Shown: positions 11,876 to 23,285 of the stretch, one piece after another
Numbering within the stretch: position 1 is the stretch's first letter
Layout: every line of letters starts with the position of its first letter
Source: Mesorhabditis belari
Lineage: Eukaryota > Nematoda > Chromadorea > Rhabditida > Rhabditidae
Length of the DNA stretch: 64,000 nucleotides
Direction of reading: 5' to 3'
NCBI GenBank assembly: GCA_958450365.1
Contig: CAUEEP010000934.1
Location: 1,813,001 to 1,877,000 of the forward strand
Notes under the pieces: generated by a model
What the model was told of the DNA's origin: nothing
The model's input: the letters and a program-made list of their open reading frames with translations, nothing else
Databases searched by the model: none
Translations under genes and position numbers: made by a program

Positions 11876-13785
11876 ACCATTTCTTTATGTGGGACGAATT
11901 TTCGACGAAAAAGAGGAAACGGAGGAGATCTTTGAGCCGAGAAAAGCAGCTTCGATGGGTTTGATTTGTAGAGGACGACGCCCATCCACCGCTCAAGTCA
12001 GTTAGGCTCAGCTCAGCTCAATGCTCAGCTCAGCTCAGCTCAATGCTCAGCTCAGCTCAGCTCAATGCTCAGCTCAGCTCAGCTCAATGCTCAGCTCAGC
12101 TCAATGCTCAATGCTCAGCTCAGCTCAATGCTCAGCTCAGTTCAATGCTCAGCTCAGCTCAATGCTCAGCCTTTAAACTACCGTAATCAATAGTTTGAAG
12201 AGGAAAGCTTACGGTAGTTTAAAAGCTGGGACACGAAATTCTCGAATCCTTTACCTTTCAGATGTTCGGCTGGGCATTGTTGTTGATTGAATTGTTGCTG
12301 GAGACGATCTCAACCCTGCCCTTGTTCACCCCATATCTCACGATCGTTTTCATCGTCGGTAAGTCCTTTTCATCGTTCGTCGGTAAGAAAAGACGCGTTT
12401 CTGTGAGCAAAGACATTTTTAGGCCTTTCCCTCATCCTTATCCAAGTCTTCTTCTTGACAATTTTTGATCCAATTCCAGAGGCGCTTGAAGAGAAAAGGA
12501 AATTGGTAAGCTGGGAAATATTGTACAAAAGAATACTGTAAACTTCCCCAGTACACAACAGTACTCTTTGCTACATCTAGAAAAGATATTCAATTCGTAT
12601 ACAGTAGCTACAGGGCATAAAACCGCTTCCATTCGATCCGCTTCGTCATCGACATGTCATCGAGAATCAGTATTGCAATGTGTGCGAAATACCGGTGTAA
12701 GTTTCTCGAGAATTGTTGGATGAATAATGTTAGATGTTAGATGAGATGTTACACATCCGCGCGAAATAAGGCAAAAAAATCGTTTTCTATAGGATTTTTA
12801 CGTTTGAATAGCCGATTGACGCAGAAAAATGTGCTGAATCCGAAAATAAAAGAATTTTCGAAATCCCTTCAACAAATTTTTTAAAAATCGAGTTTTAGTG
12901 ATTTTACTGTGTTAAATTTCAGCCAGATTTTATTGTCGGAGCAAAATTTTGGAAACAAAAGCCTAAAACAAAAATGTAAACCGCAAGTCTCATCTAACAT
13001 GTTAGATGAGATGTTAGATGAGATGCTAGATGAGGTGTTAGATGAGGTGTTAGATGAGATGCTAATAGGTTGATGCATAAGTCTTTTTGTTCCTTTTCGT
13101 CTGCCGTTTCAAGCCAACAAATGCACCAATTAAACTACGGTTGATTTCATTAGAAAAACCAATTATTTTTCTGCAAAATAACATTAAAACGGGTTTAAAA
13201 ATATTTAATGCCTGGATTTTCTTGAGATTATGAAGTCGGGTAGTCAAAAAGGGCTAACTCGATGATGCGGTTTAGACACCTTAGCTAAAGAAAACCTATC
13301 TTCGTGTCAATAGATAAAAGATAGAGAAAAAAAAAACGTTTGATATTTCGCCAAAATTTCAGAGAAATTCATTCAGCCAATTTTTCCGTAGAGTTTTTTA
13401 TAGATTTTTACGAAAAAGGCGTTTTTCACTCTCGAATTTGCTTGAAAGTGAACCGAAATTCATTTAAAAAGATGCAAATTGAACAAAAAAACACTTTTTT
13501 TATAGAGCAAACTATAGATTAATTGGTGAATTTGTTACTTTTTAACAGAAGTACGAAAAAAACGAAAAGACTTATGCATCAACCTAATAGATGAGATGCT
13601 AGATGAGATGTTAGATGAGATGCTAGATGAATTGTTAGATGAGATGTTAGATGAGATGCTAGATGAGATGCTAGATGAGATGCTAGATGAGATGTTAGAT
13701 GAGATGTTAGATGATGAATCTTGGGAATGAGCAAGGAATGGGAAAGAAAGCTTTTTGGGAGAGGGGATTGAACTCTTGATCTTTG

Positions 13786-13817
<32 letters not shown>

Positions 13818-15688
13818 TTTGACAGATGCTCTAACCACTGAGCTATTTGGTATCTACTTTCCAGGAAAAACTTCACAAAACACTGCCGTCGATGCAATAT
13901 GTGCGTCGAGGAATTCGATCATCATTGTGTTTGGCTGAACAATTGTGTTGGAAGACATAATTATAAGTGAGTTTTCTGTAAAACTACGATTTCGGAGACA
14001 CAGAAGACAAGAGACAGAATACAGGGTGGCTGATAAGTATTGTCGCGTACACGTGTCTCGCTGTGGATAATAAGTCTCGGAAAATCGCACCTCGAGGATA
14101 TATAAGCTATTTCCTTTGCCCCCAACCGTGACGAGATAGTGTAGAGGTAAATGTGCGAGGCCTTAATCCCGCCTTTGCTTTTTTCACCCTGGTTCGGATC
14201 CGGTTGCGAAATTTCTTTTGCTTTTGAAAGAGAAAATTCATCTAGATCTATCGAAGATCATTTCTTTGGCTCGTTTTTGGTTAAATCTAAGATTTCGGGC
14301 TACGGTAGTTCTATGGGCTATGGGCTATGGTAGCTATGGGGCTATTTGAAACAAAATAGTGATTTGTCAAAGAACTGACTATTCGACTGACTCGACTGAC
14401 TGTTTCTTTTCCTATTATTTTTCTAATCTTTCTTGAACTTGTTCTAATGTTTTAGAAGATTCTTGATATTGGTGACGTCATTGGCGTTCTTTTCGATCTC
14501 CGGTTGCCTTGTCGCATTTGTGCTTGTGATTAGCTTTTTCTCGCACGCGTCACTCATCGAAATGGGTAAGATTTACAGAAATATTGTAACAGATTACGGT
14601 AACAGTCGTTGAAATTGAATAACTTATTTTACAGTATACCTTTAGGCCCAAACAACGAGACGCTTCGACTGGAGCGCTGGTTTTTCACGGATCTCGATCA
14701 ACGTCTCTGGCTGACCAGCACCGTTGTGTGAGTCGACTTCGAGTGTACTTTGCGCTCACCTGTAAACGCATCCTTTCTAGTGTACTGAGTCCTTCATTTT
14801 CTTGAGGAAAAACAAAGAATTCAGTGCGCCAGAGGGATGTGTTTGCAAGATTTGAGCACAAATACATTTGAGGTTAAATGCTGGCTGTCTGGCGTAATGA
14901 ATCTATTTTTACAGATGCCTTTTCGTGAATATTGTCTGCGCAATTCTCACCATTCATCTCCTCGTCTTTCACTTCAAAATCAGTGAGTGAAACGATTGAA
15001 AATGAGTGAAAATGAATGAAAATGAAAAGAATTCGAGAATTTTCAGTTCGTCAAGGCATTTCTACCTATATCTTCATCAGTTTACGAAGAAAAGTAAGCA
15101 ATTTTAGTCTAAAAGAATGCAAAAAGAATGGTAAAAATGAAAATAAATGGCTCCAATCAATTCGTCAAAAATAAATGGCTAAAAAAAATCGTCATTACCC
15201 ACGACTCAGCAGTATCGAGCGTTGAGCGTTTTCTCAGGATTCCGCTAGACCAATCAAACTCTATTTGTTATCATTTGAAAGCCTAAGATTTCCTCTATAG
15301 AATAGTATCAAAAACTTACAAAATGCCTTTAGCCAACTCGAGAAGCCGGCACAGCAACGGGAAGCGAGGAACCACAGCCTGAGCAACCGGCCGCTCAACC
15401 GCACCTCGGCACAAACACCACCCCAGTCAAGGTGATCAAGGTAAACGAAAGATTTTCTCATAAAAGCTGAGTCTGCAATATTTTTGAGGTCAAAATGTCA
15501 GCAAAATCTTTTTCCCATCCTTTCAGCCCACCTCCGGTTCTCCACTCCGCGTTCGAGCCGTCGCCGACTCGAGTCCCCAGGGCGCTCTCTCATGGGCTCA
15601 ACAAGACATGTACAGTTTTTTGAAAGATATTTGTCAAATCTTGGGTCACAAATCTCTAACCAAGCTGAATCCCGCTTTTCTGGACTGA
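11876..15688 (+). CDS. DHHC-type protein S-palmitoyltransferase (ZDHHC1/11-like)
   Basis: Membrane enzyme that transfers palmitate to protein cysteines. Exons: 11876-11996, 12262-about 12359 (two hydrophobic segments, [20 protein letters not shown]), a 26-nt microexon 12480-12505, 12614-12696, 13865-13966, 14456-14565, 14646-14727, 14915-14982, 15047-15093, 15333-15440 and 15527-15688. The catalytic core is complete: [43 protein letters not shown]. Hydrophobic segments [14 protein letters not shown] and [16 protein letters not shown] follow, then RQGISTYIF, equivalent to the family TTxE region. The tail is Pro/Gln-rich ([13 protein letters not shown]) and ends [10 protein letters not shown] with TGA at 15686-15688. 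Intron phases agree throughout. The true start is unsure: exon 11876 opens mid-codon, and an in-frame ATG lies in it before GLICRGRR. Exons from 14646 on have been copied elsewhere in the window. Confidence 0.88.
12003..12171. repeat. AGCTC-rich minisatellite in a DHHC intron
   Basis: About ten copies of a 17-22 bp unit built from CTCAGCTCAGCTCAATG, with variable numbers of the 5-bp CAGCT step. It fills most of the intron between 11996 and 12262. Confidence 0.9.
12993..13711. repeat. 12-bp TTAGATGAGATG minisatellite, split by a mariner-type MITE
   Basis: Copies of TTAGATGAGATG/CTAGATGAGATG run at 12993-13065 and again at 13585-13711, interrupted by the 517-bp element at 13068-13584. A short seed of the same repeat is seen at 12729-12750. 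All lie in one long DHHC intron (12697-13864). Confidence 0.88.
13068..13584. mobile_element. Mariner-type MITE, copy 1
   Basis: Ends are GGTTGATGCATAAGTCTTTT and the matching reverse complement ending CTTATGCATCAACC, flanked by TA on both sides. The TIR resembles the GGTTG...CATAAGT ends of mariner elements (recalled, not searched). No transposase frame; the interior is A+T rich. It is inserted inside the 12-bp minisatellite. Confidence 0.82.
13765..13853 (-). pseudogene. tRNA-like relic expanded by a (TTTC)n microsatellite
   Basis: On the minus strand, AATAGCTCAGTGGTTAGAGC matches the 5' half of a tRNA (D-arm, A-box). It is followed by a (GAAA)n run and then GAGTTCAATCCCCTC, a degenerate T-arm/B-box. 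T-stem pairing is poor and the anticodon arm is replaced by the microsatellite, so it cannot be a working tRNA. Confidence 0.55.
14125..14205 (+). other. tRNA-derived (SINE-like) pol III promoter relic
   Basis: TAGTGTAGAGG fits the A-box consensus, and about 55 nt later GGTTCGGATCC is one base from a B-box. A cloverleaf could not be drawn, so a SINE head or decayed tRNA is likelier than a tRNA. It lies in a DHHC intron. Confidence 0.4.
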
Positions 15689-16450
15689 TCCCGGACTTGC
15701 TCAGGCCAGTTTCAAGCCTGATTCTTGACCCAAGACATATGCCAGGCGAACTGATCTAGTCTATTCTTCAATCCTAGTTGGAGCTTCAATCCAATCCCTT
15801 CTTCAATCCTAGTTGGACAGACAGAAAGTGTACATGTCAATACAGTACACAAAGTGACTAGCCAAAGTACCGTAATCCTGTCGGGCTTGGTTTAGAATTG
15901 CCCATCTGTACTTTGTGCTCGAGTCTTGCAAACGTACACTTTCTGGTGCAGTGAATTCCAGGCCGATCTTGGTCTCTGCCCGACTCTGGCCTGTGCAAGT
16001 CAGGGATTCAATTCAGCTTTGCAAATAGTGACATGGGCTTTGGGTCGGGTCGGGTCGGATCCAGCTCAAATGCGATTTTTCGGTTCACATTTTCCCAAGC
16101 TGTAAAAATCCCATCAATAATTTCTACTGATTCTAAAGCATTGCCCTGAGGTAGGGATCGAATGAAAGTTGCCTAAGCGAAGCGATGATTCCGTGTGTTC
16201 CAAATGGATGAATTGAAGTGGCCCTCGATCCTAAAGAAATATATTAAATAATGAAAGTAAATCAACAAAATTAAAAACAAGTTATCAAAAATCGCTACTA
16301 ATAGAAAAAAGTAATGAAAAATGAAATTATTTTTTTGGAAAATTGCAAGAAATTTACTCAAAAGTTACTCAATTCATTAACTGAATACCTTCAAAAACAA
16401 AGAGAGCACATTTTAGAAAACACAATTTGCTATTTTATGGAAAATAGACC
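15689..16450. other. Gene-free stretch downstream of DHHC
   Basis: No exon recognised. It contains a duplicated CTTCAATCCTAGTTGGA motif (15768-15815) and one copy of the dispersed GTAAACGCAC/TAGTGCAC palindromic repeat (about 15830-15960). From about 16310 the sequence is the inverted counterpart of 39065-39175. Confidence 0.5.
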
Positions 16451-16725
16451 TACCGTAAATACTGTAATAGTACCCCGCCCGCTCGTAGAGTCGCGTAGTC
16501 GCAAAAGTTTTTTAGTTTTTAGTATTTCATTTTTCTCAAAGCGCTCGTACTTTCAAAAAATGCGTCTTTGGTATCAAAAAATAGCCCTGAATTTCAGCTA
16601 TTTTTTGATACCAAAACGAACATTGTAGCTTAAACCAGTGTCGAGAAAAACTCTTTCAAAGCTAGACTACGCAACATTCCACACCGTCATTATGGGGGTG
16701 GGGCACTATTACAGTGTTTACGGTA
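16451..16725. mobile_element. MITE family B, copy 1
   Basis: Ends TACCGTAAATACTGTAATAG / TATTACAGTGTTTACGGTA with C/G-rich subterminal CCCCGCCC / GGGGGTGGGG. It has an internal hairpin around GGTATCAAAAAATAG. Sister copies lie at 38899-39064 and 48540-48809. Confidence 0.85.
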
Positions 16726-16969
16726 GGTCTTTCCCAATTAGACTTTTGATACCAAAAAAATACTAGCTTTAAAGGCTATCATTTGACACCAAAGCAACTT
16801 AAGTTGACCAAAAAAATTGCACTCTAATAGAACGCCATAATGACGAGCGTACAATCGCGTAGTCTTACTTTGAACGTCTCATTCTCCGCGCTGGTTTAAG
16901 CTACAGTTTGTGTTTTGGTGTCAAATGATAGCCCTTGAAGTCTACTATCTTTTGATACCAAAAGTATAG

Positions 16970-17224
16970 TTAGGAAAGATCTAGGAGCTGAGAAAAGAAT
17001 GGTTTTCTTTAGTGAAGCAAATCTCGAGACTCAGCAACACCAAAAGCGTGCCTCATTGTTGCCGACGCTGGAGGGGAGATTCAAGAATTCCGTTCATCAA
17101 GTAAGCTTAAGCTTTTCAAACGCATCCTCTCTGGTGCACCAAAATTCACTCGATTTCTCAAATCAAATTTTAGTCTTCGCCAAACGAGCATGACCAGTCA
17201 AGCCCGAATTCTGTTGTTGTCTAA
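16970..17224 (+). pseudogene. DHHC-paralogue 3' end fragment (last two exons)
   Basis: A frame SEANLETQQHQKRASLLP / TLEGRFKNSVHQ runs to a GT donor at 17101, then ATTTTAG and a final exon SSPNEHDQSSPNSVVV ending TAA within TAATAAAGG. The same two exons occur at 22430-22642, where they are in frame with DHHC exons, so this is the severed 3' end of a DHHC paralogue with a different C-terminus from the intact gene. The upstream part is replaced by duplicated non-coding sequence. Confidence 0.6.
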
Positions 17225-17479
17225 TAAAGGATAGTACGATACAGTACGATACAGTACGATACAGTACGATCAGTACGATCAATACAGTACGATATAGTAC
17301 AGAACAATACAGTACAGTTACTTTTAGAGAAAAATGAAGAATTCAGTGCTCTAGAAAGTGTACGTTTAATCAAAAGCAAAAAGTACTCGTCTCTTTTCTC
17401 TGCAAAGTCTAGACTTTACCTTTTCTTGAACAAATTTTCAATTTTTCACCAACTTTCCTGCAACTTTCTTGAGCCTTAC

Positions 17480-19355
17480 TTATTATACTTTTCACAAAAT
17501 ATTGCATTACTGTGCGATTAAACTTGACCCAGACAACCTGTCTTCATTGGCGGGTAATATTTCAGATGATCCTATCCGTTTCCATACAAACAACTGCTTG
17601 ACCATGCAAATCGATGGTTGTTTTGTGCCATTCATTTTTCCTTGAGACCAATCGGCACTTCTTCATTTTCTCCGACCGGTTCTTTCCTTAATTTTGGTTC
17701 TAGATCTTTTACTCCCAGAGACTTCTGCTAAATTTTTTTATCTTAGACTTCGCCTTCAACGATTTGTAACAGTCAAGCTTCACTGATTGTTCCACGCCAA
17801 GAAATTCGACCTTCTTACCGGTGGAACCTCTACTGCCGTCAGCAAGACTGTCTTTGACTTGTCGTTGCTCGACCGAGATTTGTTAATGGAACAAAACGTA
17901 CGTTTTTCTATCCTAATCGGTTTTCATAATCTTATTTTAGTACATCATCGTGCAGGGAAAAGATAAGAAAGTCGTCAAAGTCCAAGTTCGATGTGGTCAA
18001 ATCAACGAATACACTCTGCGACGTGCATTTCAGCTTGATAAAGAATTGCCAGTTTCACTTTGGAAAGATGACTTGTTTCTGGGGTGAGTCTTAAACATTG
18101 TGTGATTTAATGGTTTGATTAGTGAATAATTGCATTAATTTAGGGTCCGTCCCGAAGGTGAAGATTTTATTTATGAACTCGGCGACAATTGGAAGGGTCA
18201 AACTTATAAGCTTGAATGGGAAGGAGAACGTGGGTTTCGACCGTCGACTGCAATCGTGAGATCTCCCGGGTCCTCAGCTGAAGCTCGCCATGAATCGCCA
18301 GATCCCAAAGGTAAAAAGACAATTCCAAGCTTATACAATTCATTGGGAGTATTACCATTTTGGACTAGATTAACACATTTTGGACTAGATCAACCCAGAT
18401 TAACACTCTTGCACCTACTAAATTCACTAAATTCTATCAATTTTAGTTTCTTCAACGCCACTTCCAATCCCCGAAACCATAAACAAATGGATGTTCTATG
18501 CTTCCGATCTACTGACCGGAAATTCGACGGTGGTGTGCATCCATCCACGCTATTTCGTCACACGTCACGGGGGACACCTTCAACTTCAAATCGGAAGTGC
18601 TCTTCGAATCTTTCCTGCAAAGAGTGAAACTAATGAAGGCGTCGGTAATGAAGGGTACGAAGTCACCGTCGTGAACATCGAAGAGCACTTGGGCCTCATT
18701 GTACTCCGAAGCGAAAAGGCTATTGGCCCGGTAAAATTTGCGAAACTGCCTATTTAGCGAGTATTTTTTTAGAAATCGCCGCGATTGGTTCCAGCTGAGA
18801 AATCTGAGAGCTTCCTCCTGGCAGGATTTGGCGACATGAACACTGGAACACAGCAATTAGTCTACTCAACCGGAATCGTTCACTCAGTTGGCCACCATTT
18901 CTGCCGCAGTGGCAAATCGATGGGTCCATTAGTTTTGGGAACTCTACCGGGTTCGAGACGAGATTCAGGTAAATATTTTGGTCGTATAACCCAAAAGAAA
19001 AAGGTTCAAAAATGCTGATTTCTGTATGAAAAATTTTAGGCGGAGCATGCTGGAGCGCCAAGGGGCTTATTGGTATCATTTGTGGTGTTATCACCGTGCC
19101 AGAGACGACCTACACCCACGCAATTTCAGAAGAGGCAATCTACAGTCCCACGAATTATATATCTCCGGCAACTAAGATTAGACTATCTATCGTGGTAATA
19201 TTTAGAAAATTAATTATTGAAATTAAATTTATAATTTCTAGCGTGAATTGGGAAACGAGAAATGTGCTTCTATCAAAGCTTCTGTTGAGAAGAAGGGGGA
19301 GGTTTTTCGTGGTGGGCCGGCTTATGGTTTTTTTATCGGCCTTGACGAACCATAG
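17480..19355 (+). pseudogene. Serine protease-like gene, copy 1 (broken)
   Basis: Chymotrypsin-fold (PA clan)-like gene with an N-terminal module of unknown function. Exons: about 17490-17590, 17747-17897, 17941-18083, 18144-18310, 18447-18730, 18773-18968, 19040-19194 and 19242-19355. The N-terminal exons read VQGKDKKVVKVQVRCGQ and GEDFIYELGDNWKGQTYKLE. The protease part has CIHPRYFVTRHGGHLQL (probable His in VTRH), VLRSEKAIGP, and a split serine motif RDSG/GACWSAKGLIGI. The glycine before Asp-Ser is Arg here (copies 3 and 5 have GDSGG), and exon 2 has an in-frame TGA at 17784-17786 where other copies have Ser. The catalytic Asp is not obvious in any copy. Stop TAG at 19353-19355. Confidence 0.7.
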
Positions 19356-19959
19356 TCCCCGGGTGTATGGGAAAGCGCTAATTTACTAAATGTAATGATT
19401 CTATTTGTGATATTTCGCTCCTACGTTCCTATTGGCCTTCTAGTCTCGCTTTTCACTCTTCTCCGTTCTGATCTCAAATTTTTTCACTTCTGAATTGAGT
19501 TGTCTCAGGTTTCACCTCGCAGTTGAGAAATTTTATTTATCTGTTACTACAAATTCATTGCATAAAACGGTTAACATTTATTTGTGGTGCATAAATTTAT
19601 TTGAATAAATTTAGCTATGTATAACACATCGTAAACAAAAAAAAACACTAAGATCTTTCTAACACTAATAATGAAGGCGACGTCACAGAGGGTGACAAGA
19701 AAAAGTACCGAGTTTAATTGGGTAACTTTTAAGAAATGACTTTAAAGTTTAGAGGGCTGGCAGCAGTGAATCTGTAATCAAAAAAAATGAGCAACAGTGA
19801 GTGAAGAATGGATCAAAATATTCCGGCCAAAATTGGAAAATGAAGATAAATTGCTTAGGATATTTTCTGATGTAAAACATTGATCAATTTACACAAATCA
19901 AAGGTTCACAAAAGAACAATAAGTAAACTTTTCTATCGTTTTTCTGTTCTGTTAATCCA
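19356..19959. other. Conserved 3' flank of the protease duplication
   Basis: No exon. The sequence recurs inverted at about 30970-31520 and 44430-45000, always next to a protease 3' end, and carries the AATAAATTTA-rich block near 19600. It marks the duplicated unit. Confidence 0.6.
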
Positions 19960-20142
19960 TATCCTCCAGTCTTCGACTTCGACTTTTGTATCTTTTCCAT
20001 TTCCTTGCACAAAGACAAACTAAAATGAGATTATGATGGCCGACTAGAATAGAAAACTAGCATTTTAAGTCGAACAGACTAAAGAATCACCGTTGGTTCC
20101 AACTTTGAGGCATCAGTGGCACTCTCCAACAAAATCGGCGCG
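19960..20142 (-). pseudogene. Gene X 3' exons, cut by a MITE
   Basis: On the minus strand this repeats the last exons of the gene X copy at 30674-30930 (LLESATDASKLEPT, then FVFVQGNGKDTKVEVED). It stops at 20142 where the mariner-type MITE begins. No function can be assigned. Confidence 0.6.
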
Positions 20143-20628
20143 TGATGCATAAGTCTTTTCGTTTTTTTCGTACTTCTGTTAAAAAGTAACAAATTCACCA
20201 ATGAATCTATAGTTTGTTCTAAATAAAAAGTGTTTATTGTTCAATTTCGGTTCATCTTCAAGGAAATTCGAGAGTGAAAACGTGTTTTTTGTAAAAATCT
20301 ATAAAAAACTCTACGGAAAAATTGGCTGAATGAATTTCTCTGAAATTTTGGCGAAATATCAAACTTTTTTTCTCTATCTTTTATCTATTGACACGAAGAT
20401 AGGTTTTCTTTAGCTAAGGTGTCTAAACCGCATCATCGAGTTAGCCCTTTTTGACTACCCGACTTCATACTCTCAAGAAAATCCAGGCATTAAATATTTT
20501 TAAACCCGTTAATGTTATTTTGCAGAAAAATAATTGGTTTTTCTAATGAAATCAACCGTAGTTTAATTGGTGCATTTGTTGGCTTGAAACGGCAGACGAA
20601 AAGGAACAAAAAGACTTATGCATCAACC
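20143..20628. mobile_element. Mariner-type MITE, copy 2 (5 bp lost at one end)
   Basis: Inverted relative to the copy at 13068-13584 and nearly identical to it. The right end is intact (CTTATGCATCAACC then TA), but the left end begins at TGATGCATAAGTC, missing GGT and its TA. It joins directly to a truncated gene X exon. Confidence 0.85.
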
Positions 20629-20644
20629 TAATACATTAAGCCAC

Positions 20645-21922
20645 TCTAAGTCAAGTAAAACCAAGCGAACTTGCATTTTTGCCACCAGCGGCCTCCTGCT
20701 TGTCGTTGCTCTCTTCACTCTCGTTTCTTTCCCTTTCCCACGTCATCAAGAGCAGAAGGTAGCACCCGGTGCTCTTTTTTAAAGCTCGGGTCCTTTTAGA
20801 AACCTTTGTCTAAACAGAAAAATTCAAGCAAACGAAAGAATATTCATCATCTGGAATCAAGTCGTATTCAACGAAAGTGGCAACAACTTCTCCAAAAATT
20901 CCTTGATATTTTGCTTTCAAGACACAGCTCCCAGATTTTCGTGACCGATCGAAGGCCTCGTAATCTTGTTTCACAATGCAGGAAAATTAGAAAGCTGATT
21001 AAAAATTAAGATGTGCATGTTGAGCAACTTGTCGAGTGAGGCGCAATCGTTTACCAGCTGTCGATTTTTTACTAAGCCATGCGGAGAACAAAATCTAAAG
21101 AAGAATGTCGAGCATTGAGAAAATATACCTGTGTTTTGAAGTGCCCATGCATTGCCATAGAAGGTAAAGGTAAAGCCATAGAAGCAGCAGAAAGCATTGA
21201 CTAAATATATAAAATTTGTAAGAGCTCCGTTATTAGAACATCTGTTCATTTAGCAATTTCCAAGCGCCACCACTACGAATTTGTTTATCCACCCATAGCG
21301 AGGAACTCAGTCGCTCGACGAATACTGGCCAAATGGTCGACTTTGCTAAATATGCAAATAAAACTTTTTCAAAAAAATTACAAACCTTCGTCCATTGTTT
21401 GTCAGATGGAGATAATTCTCAAAGACAAAGAGCGGCATGACATCATAGTCAACAAAAAACATTTCCTGTTTTTCTTGGAGAGTCGAAGATTTACTAAGTA
21501 AACGTCAAGCTGCTTCGGAAGCATTCTGAAGCAGAACACAACTGTCCCTGTAAAGAATAAAACCCACAATTGTAATATCTTTTTGTGTAATGTGCAGGTT
21601 GGGAATGGCTTTGCGCATTTGAAGATTGAAGATACATTGTTTGACGTCATAATTGGAAAGCTCAATAATTTCATTAATCTAAACAATTTTTGTTTCACGG
21701 AGCCTGTTTAAAAAATCTACATCTTCTTTGGACATCCGCAACTTTTCTCGTACTGCAATCATCATAATACGGCTCTAAATGATCATGATTTTTCTTGAAG
21801 AGATGCATTCAGCATACCCGAACGTGTTCCACGCGTGGTCGTTGAACATCAAAGCAGTAGTTGATCAAAGAACGCATTTTTGGATGGGCACGGTCATTGC
21901 ATACACAAATGATTTGAATCAT
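20645..21922 (-). pseudogene. rfc-1: rfc-1 (replication factor C large subunit) C-terminal half, copy R1
   Basis: RFC1 is the largest subunit of the sliding-clamp loader. On the minus strand, exons read QRPRVEHV, REKLRMSKED, NEIIELSNYDVKQCIFNLQM, VDYDVMPLFVFENYLHL, LASIRRATEFLAMGG, VDKQIRSGGAWKLLNE, ASMALPLPSMAMHGHFKTQ and SAWLSKKSTAGKRLRLTRQ. These align in order with RFC1 sequence from the end of the AAA+ lid to the C-terminal domain, as I recall the human protein. A one-base frameshift lies between AMGG and VDKQ, TAA follows HAHLNF, and the acidic last exon (20645-20760) has an internal deletion. It starts abruptly at 21922 against a DHHC exon. Confidence 0.75.
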
Positions 21923-21926
21923 TTAG

Positions 21927-22642
21927 GCCCAAACAACGAGACGCTTCGACTGGAGCGCTGGTTTTTCACGGATCTCGATCAACGTCTCTGGCTGACCAGC
22001 ACCGTTGTGTGAGTCGACTTCGAGTGTACTTTGCGCTCACCTGTAAACGCATCCTTTCTAGTGGACATAATTCTTCATTTTCTTGCAAGATCGTGAGGAA
22101 AAACAAAGAATTCAGTGCACCAGAGGGATGTGTTTGCAAGATTTGAGCACAAATACATTTGAGGTTAAATGCTGGCTGTCTGGCGTAATGAATCTATTTT
22201 TACAGATGCCTTTTCGTGAATATTGTCTGCGCAATCCTCACCATTCATCTCCTCGTCTTTCACTTCAAAATCAGTGAGTGAAACGATTGAAAATGAGTGA
22301 AAATGAAAAGAATTCGAGAATTTTCAGTTTGTCAAGGCATTTCTACTATTAAAAGTATTAAAAGTATAGCTAGGAAAGATCTAGGAGCTGAGAAAAGAAC
22401 ATGGACATTTGAAACAATATCTTTCTTTAGTGAAGCAAATCTCGAGACTCAGCAACACCAAAAGCGTGCCCCATTGTTGCCGACGCTGGAGGGGAGATTC
22501 AAGAATTCCGTTCATCAAGTAAGTCTAAGCTTTTCAAACGCACGCTCTCTGGTGCACCAAAATTCACTCGATTTCACAAATTAAATTTTAGTCTTCACCA
22601 AAGGAGCACGACCAACCAAGCCCGAATTCTGTTCTTGTCTAA
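21927..22642 (+). pseudogene. DHHC paralogue 3' half (exons copied from 14646 on)
   Basis: Exon 21927-22008 ([19 protein letters not shown]), the exon with [18 protein letters not shown] at about 22206-22273, and the RQGIST-like exon (here CQGIST) match the intact gene nearly base for base, introns included. After CQGIST the frame continues into a different tail, IKSIKSIARKDLGAEKRTW / TFETISFFSEANLETQ, and the last exon ends SPNSVLV, TAA at 22640-22642 inside an AATAAA. There is no DHHC domain and no promoter. The left edge is fused to rfc-1 copy R1. Confidence 0.75.
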
Positions 22643-23285
22643 TAAAGGATAGTGCGCTACAGTACGATCAATACAGTACGATGCAGTACAGAACAATACA
22701 GTACAGTTGCTTTTAAAGAAAAATGAAGAATTCAGTGCTCTGGAAAGCGTACGTTGAACCAAAAGCACAAAGTACTCGTCTCTTTTCTCCGCAAAGTCTA
22801 GACTTGACCTCATCTTGAACAAATTTCCAATTTTTCTCAATTTCCAAATCATCAATCGCATCTTTTCATTCGAATTAGTCGGGGAAAACAGCAAGAAGTA
22901 TGCAATATTCAAAAATGGAGCTGAGAAAAAAGTCGGAAAAGGTGAAAAAAGTGCCATGGAAGTCTTTAAGATGTTCGTGAAAGTTTTGAAAAGTGCTTAA
23001 AAACGTTGTGGAAAACATTTGTTCAAACGTGTTGAAAAGTTGCGCAAATGACCCTTTTGCGCAAAAATCTTGGCGGAAAGTAACCATCCCCCCTCCAAAA
23101 AGAACAAAAAGTTCTAGAAAGTTGATTACGGTTATTTATATTTAAACACTTTTTAAAGATCCTAAGCATTAAAGATACTCAGTTTACTAAATGAAAATCC
23201 CCGACAGTGTTTTTGTTTTTTAACTGTCAATAATAATGTCAATGTCAATAACAACTTTCCTGCAACTTTCTTGAGCCTTGCTTGT
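22643..23285. other. Gene-free stretch before pogo-like element 1
   Basis: Contains a (CAGTACGAT)n patch (22655-22705), one palindromic GTAAACGCAC-family remnant, and from about 22900 a block duplicated at 37150-37480 that includes TTTTGCGCAAAAATCTTGG and GGCGGAAAGTAACC. Confidence 0.5.

Noticed and set aside
13535..13897. 120-codon minus frame with Ser/Asn-Ile-Ser repeats
   Set aside because: Covers a minisatellite, a (TTTC)n run and the antisense of the DHHC exon.
18509..19094. Minus-strand 114-115 codon frames
   Set aside because: Antisense of protease copy 1 exons.
21779..22012. 77-codon plus frame starting MIMIFLEEMHSAYP
   Set aside because: Its first part is antisense rfc-1 and its second part is the duplicated DHHC exon; the fusion is a rearrangement junction, not a gene.
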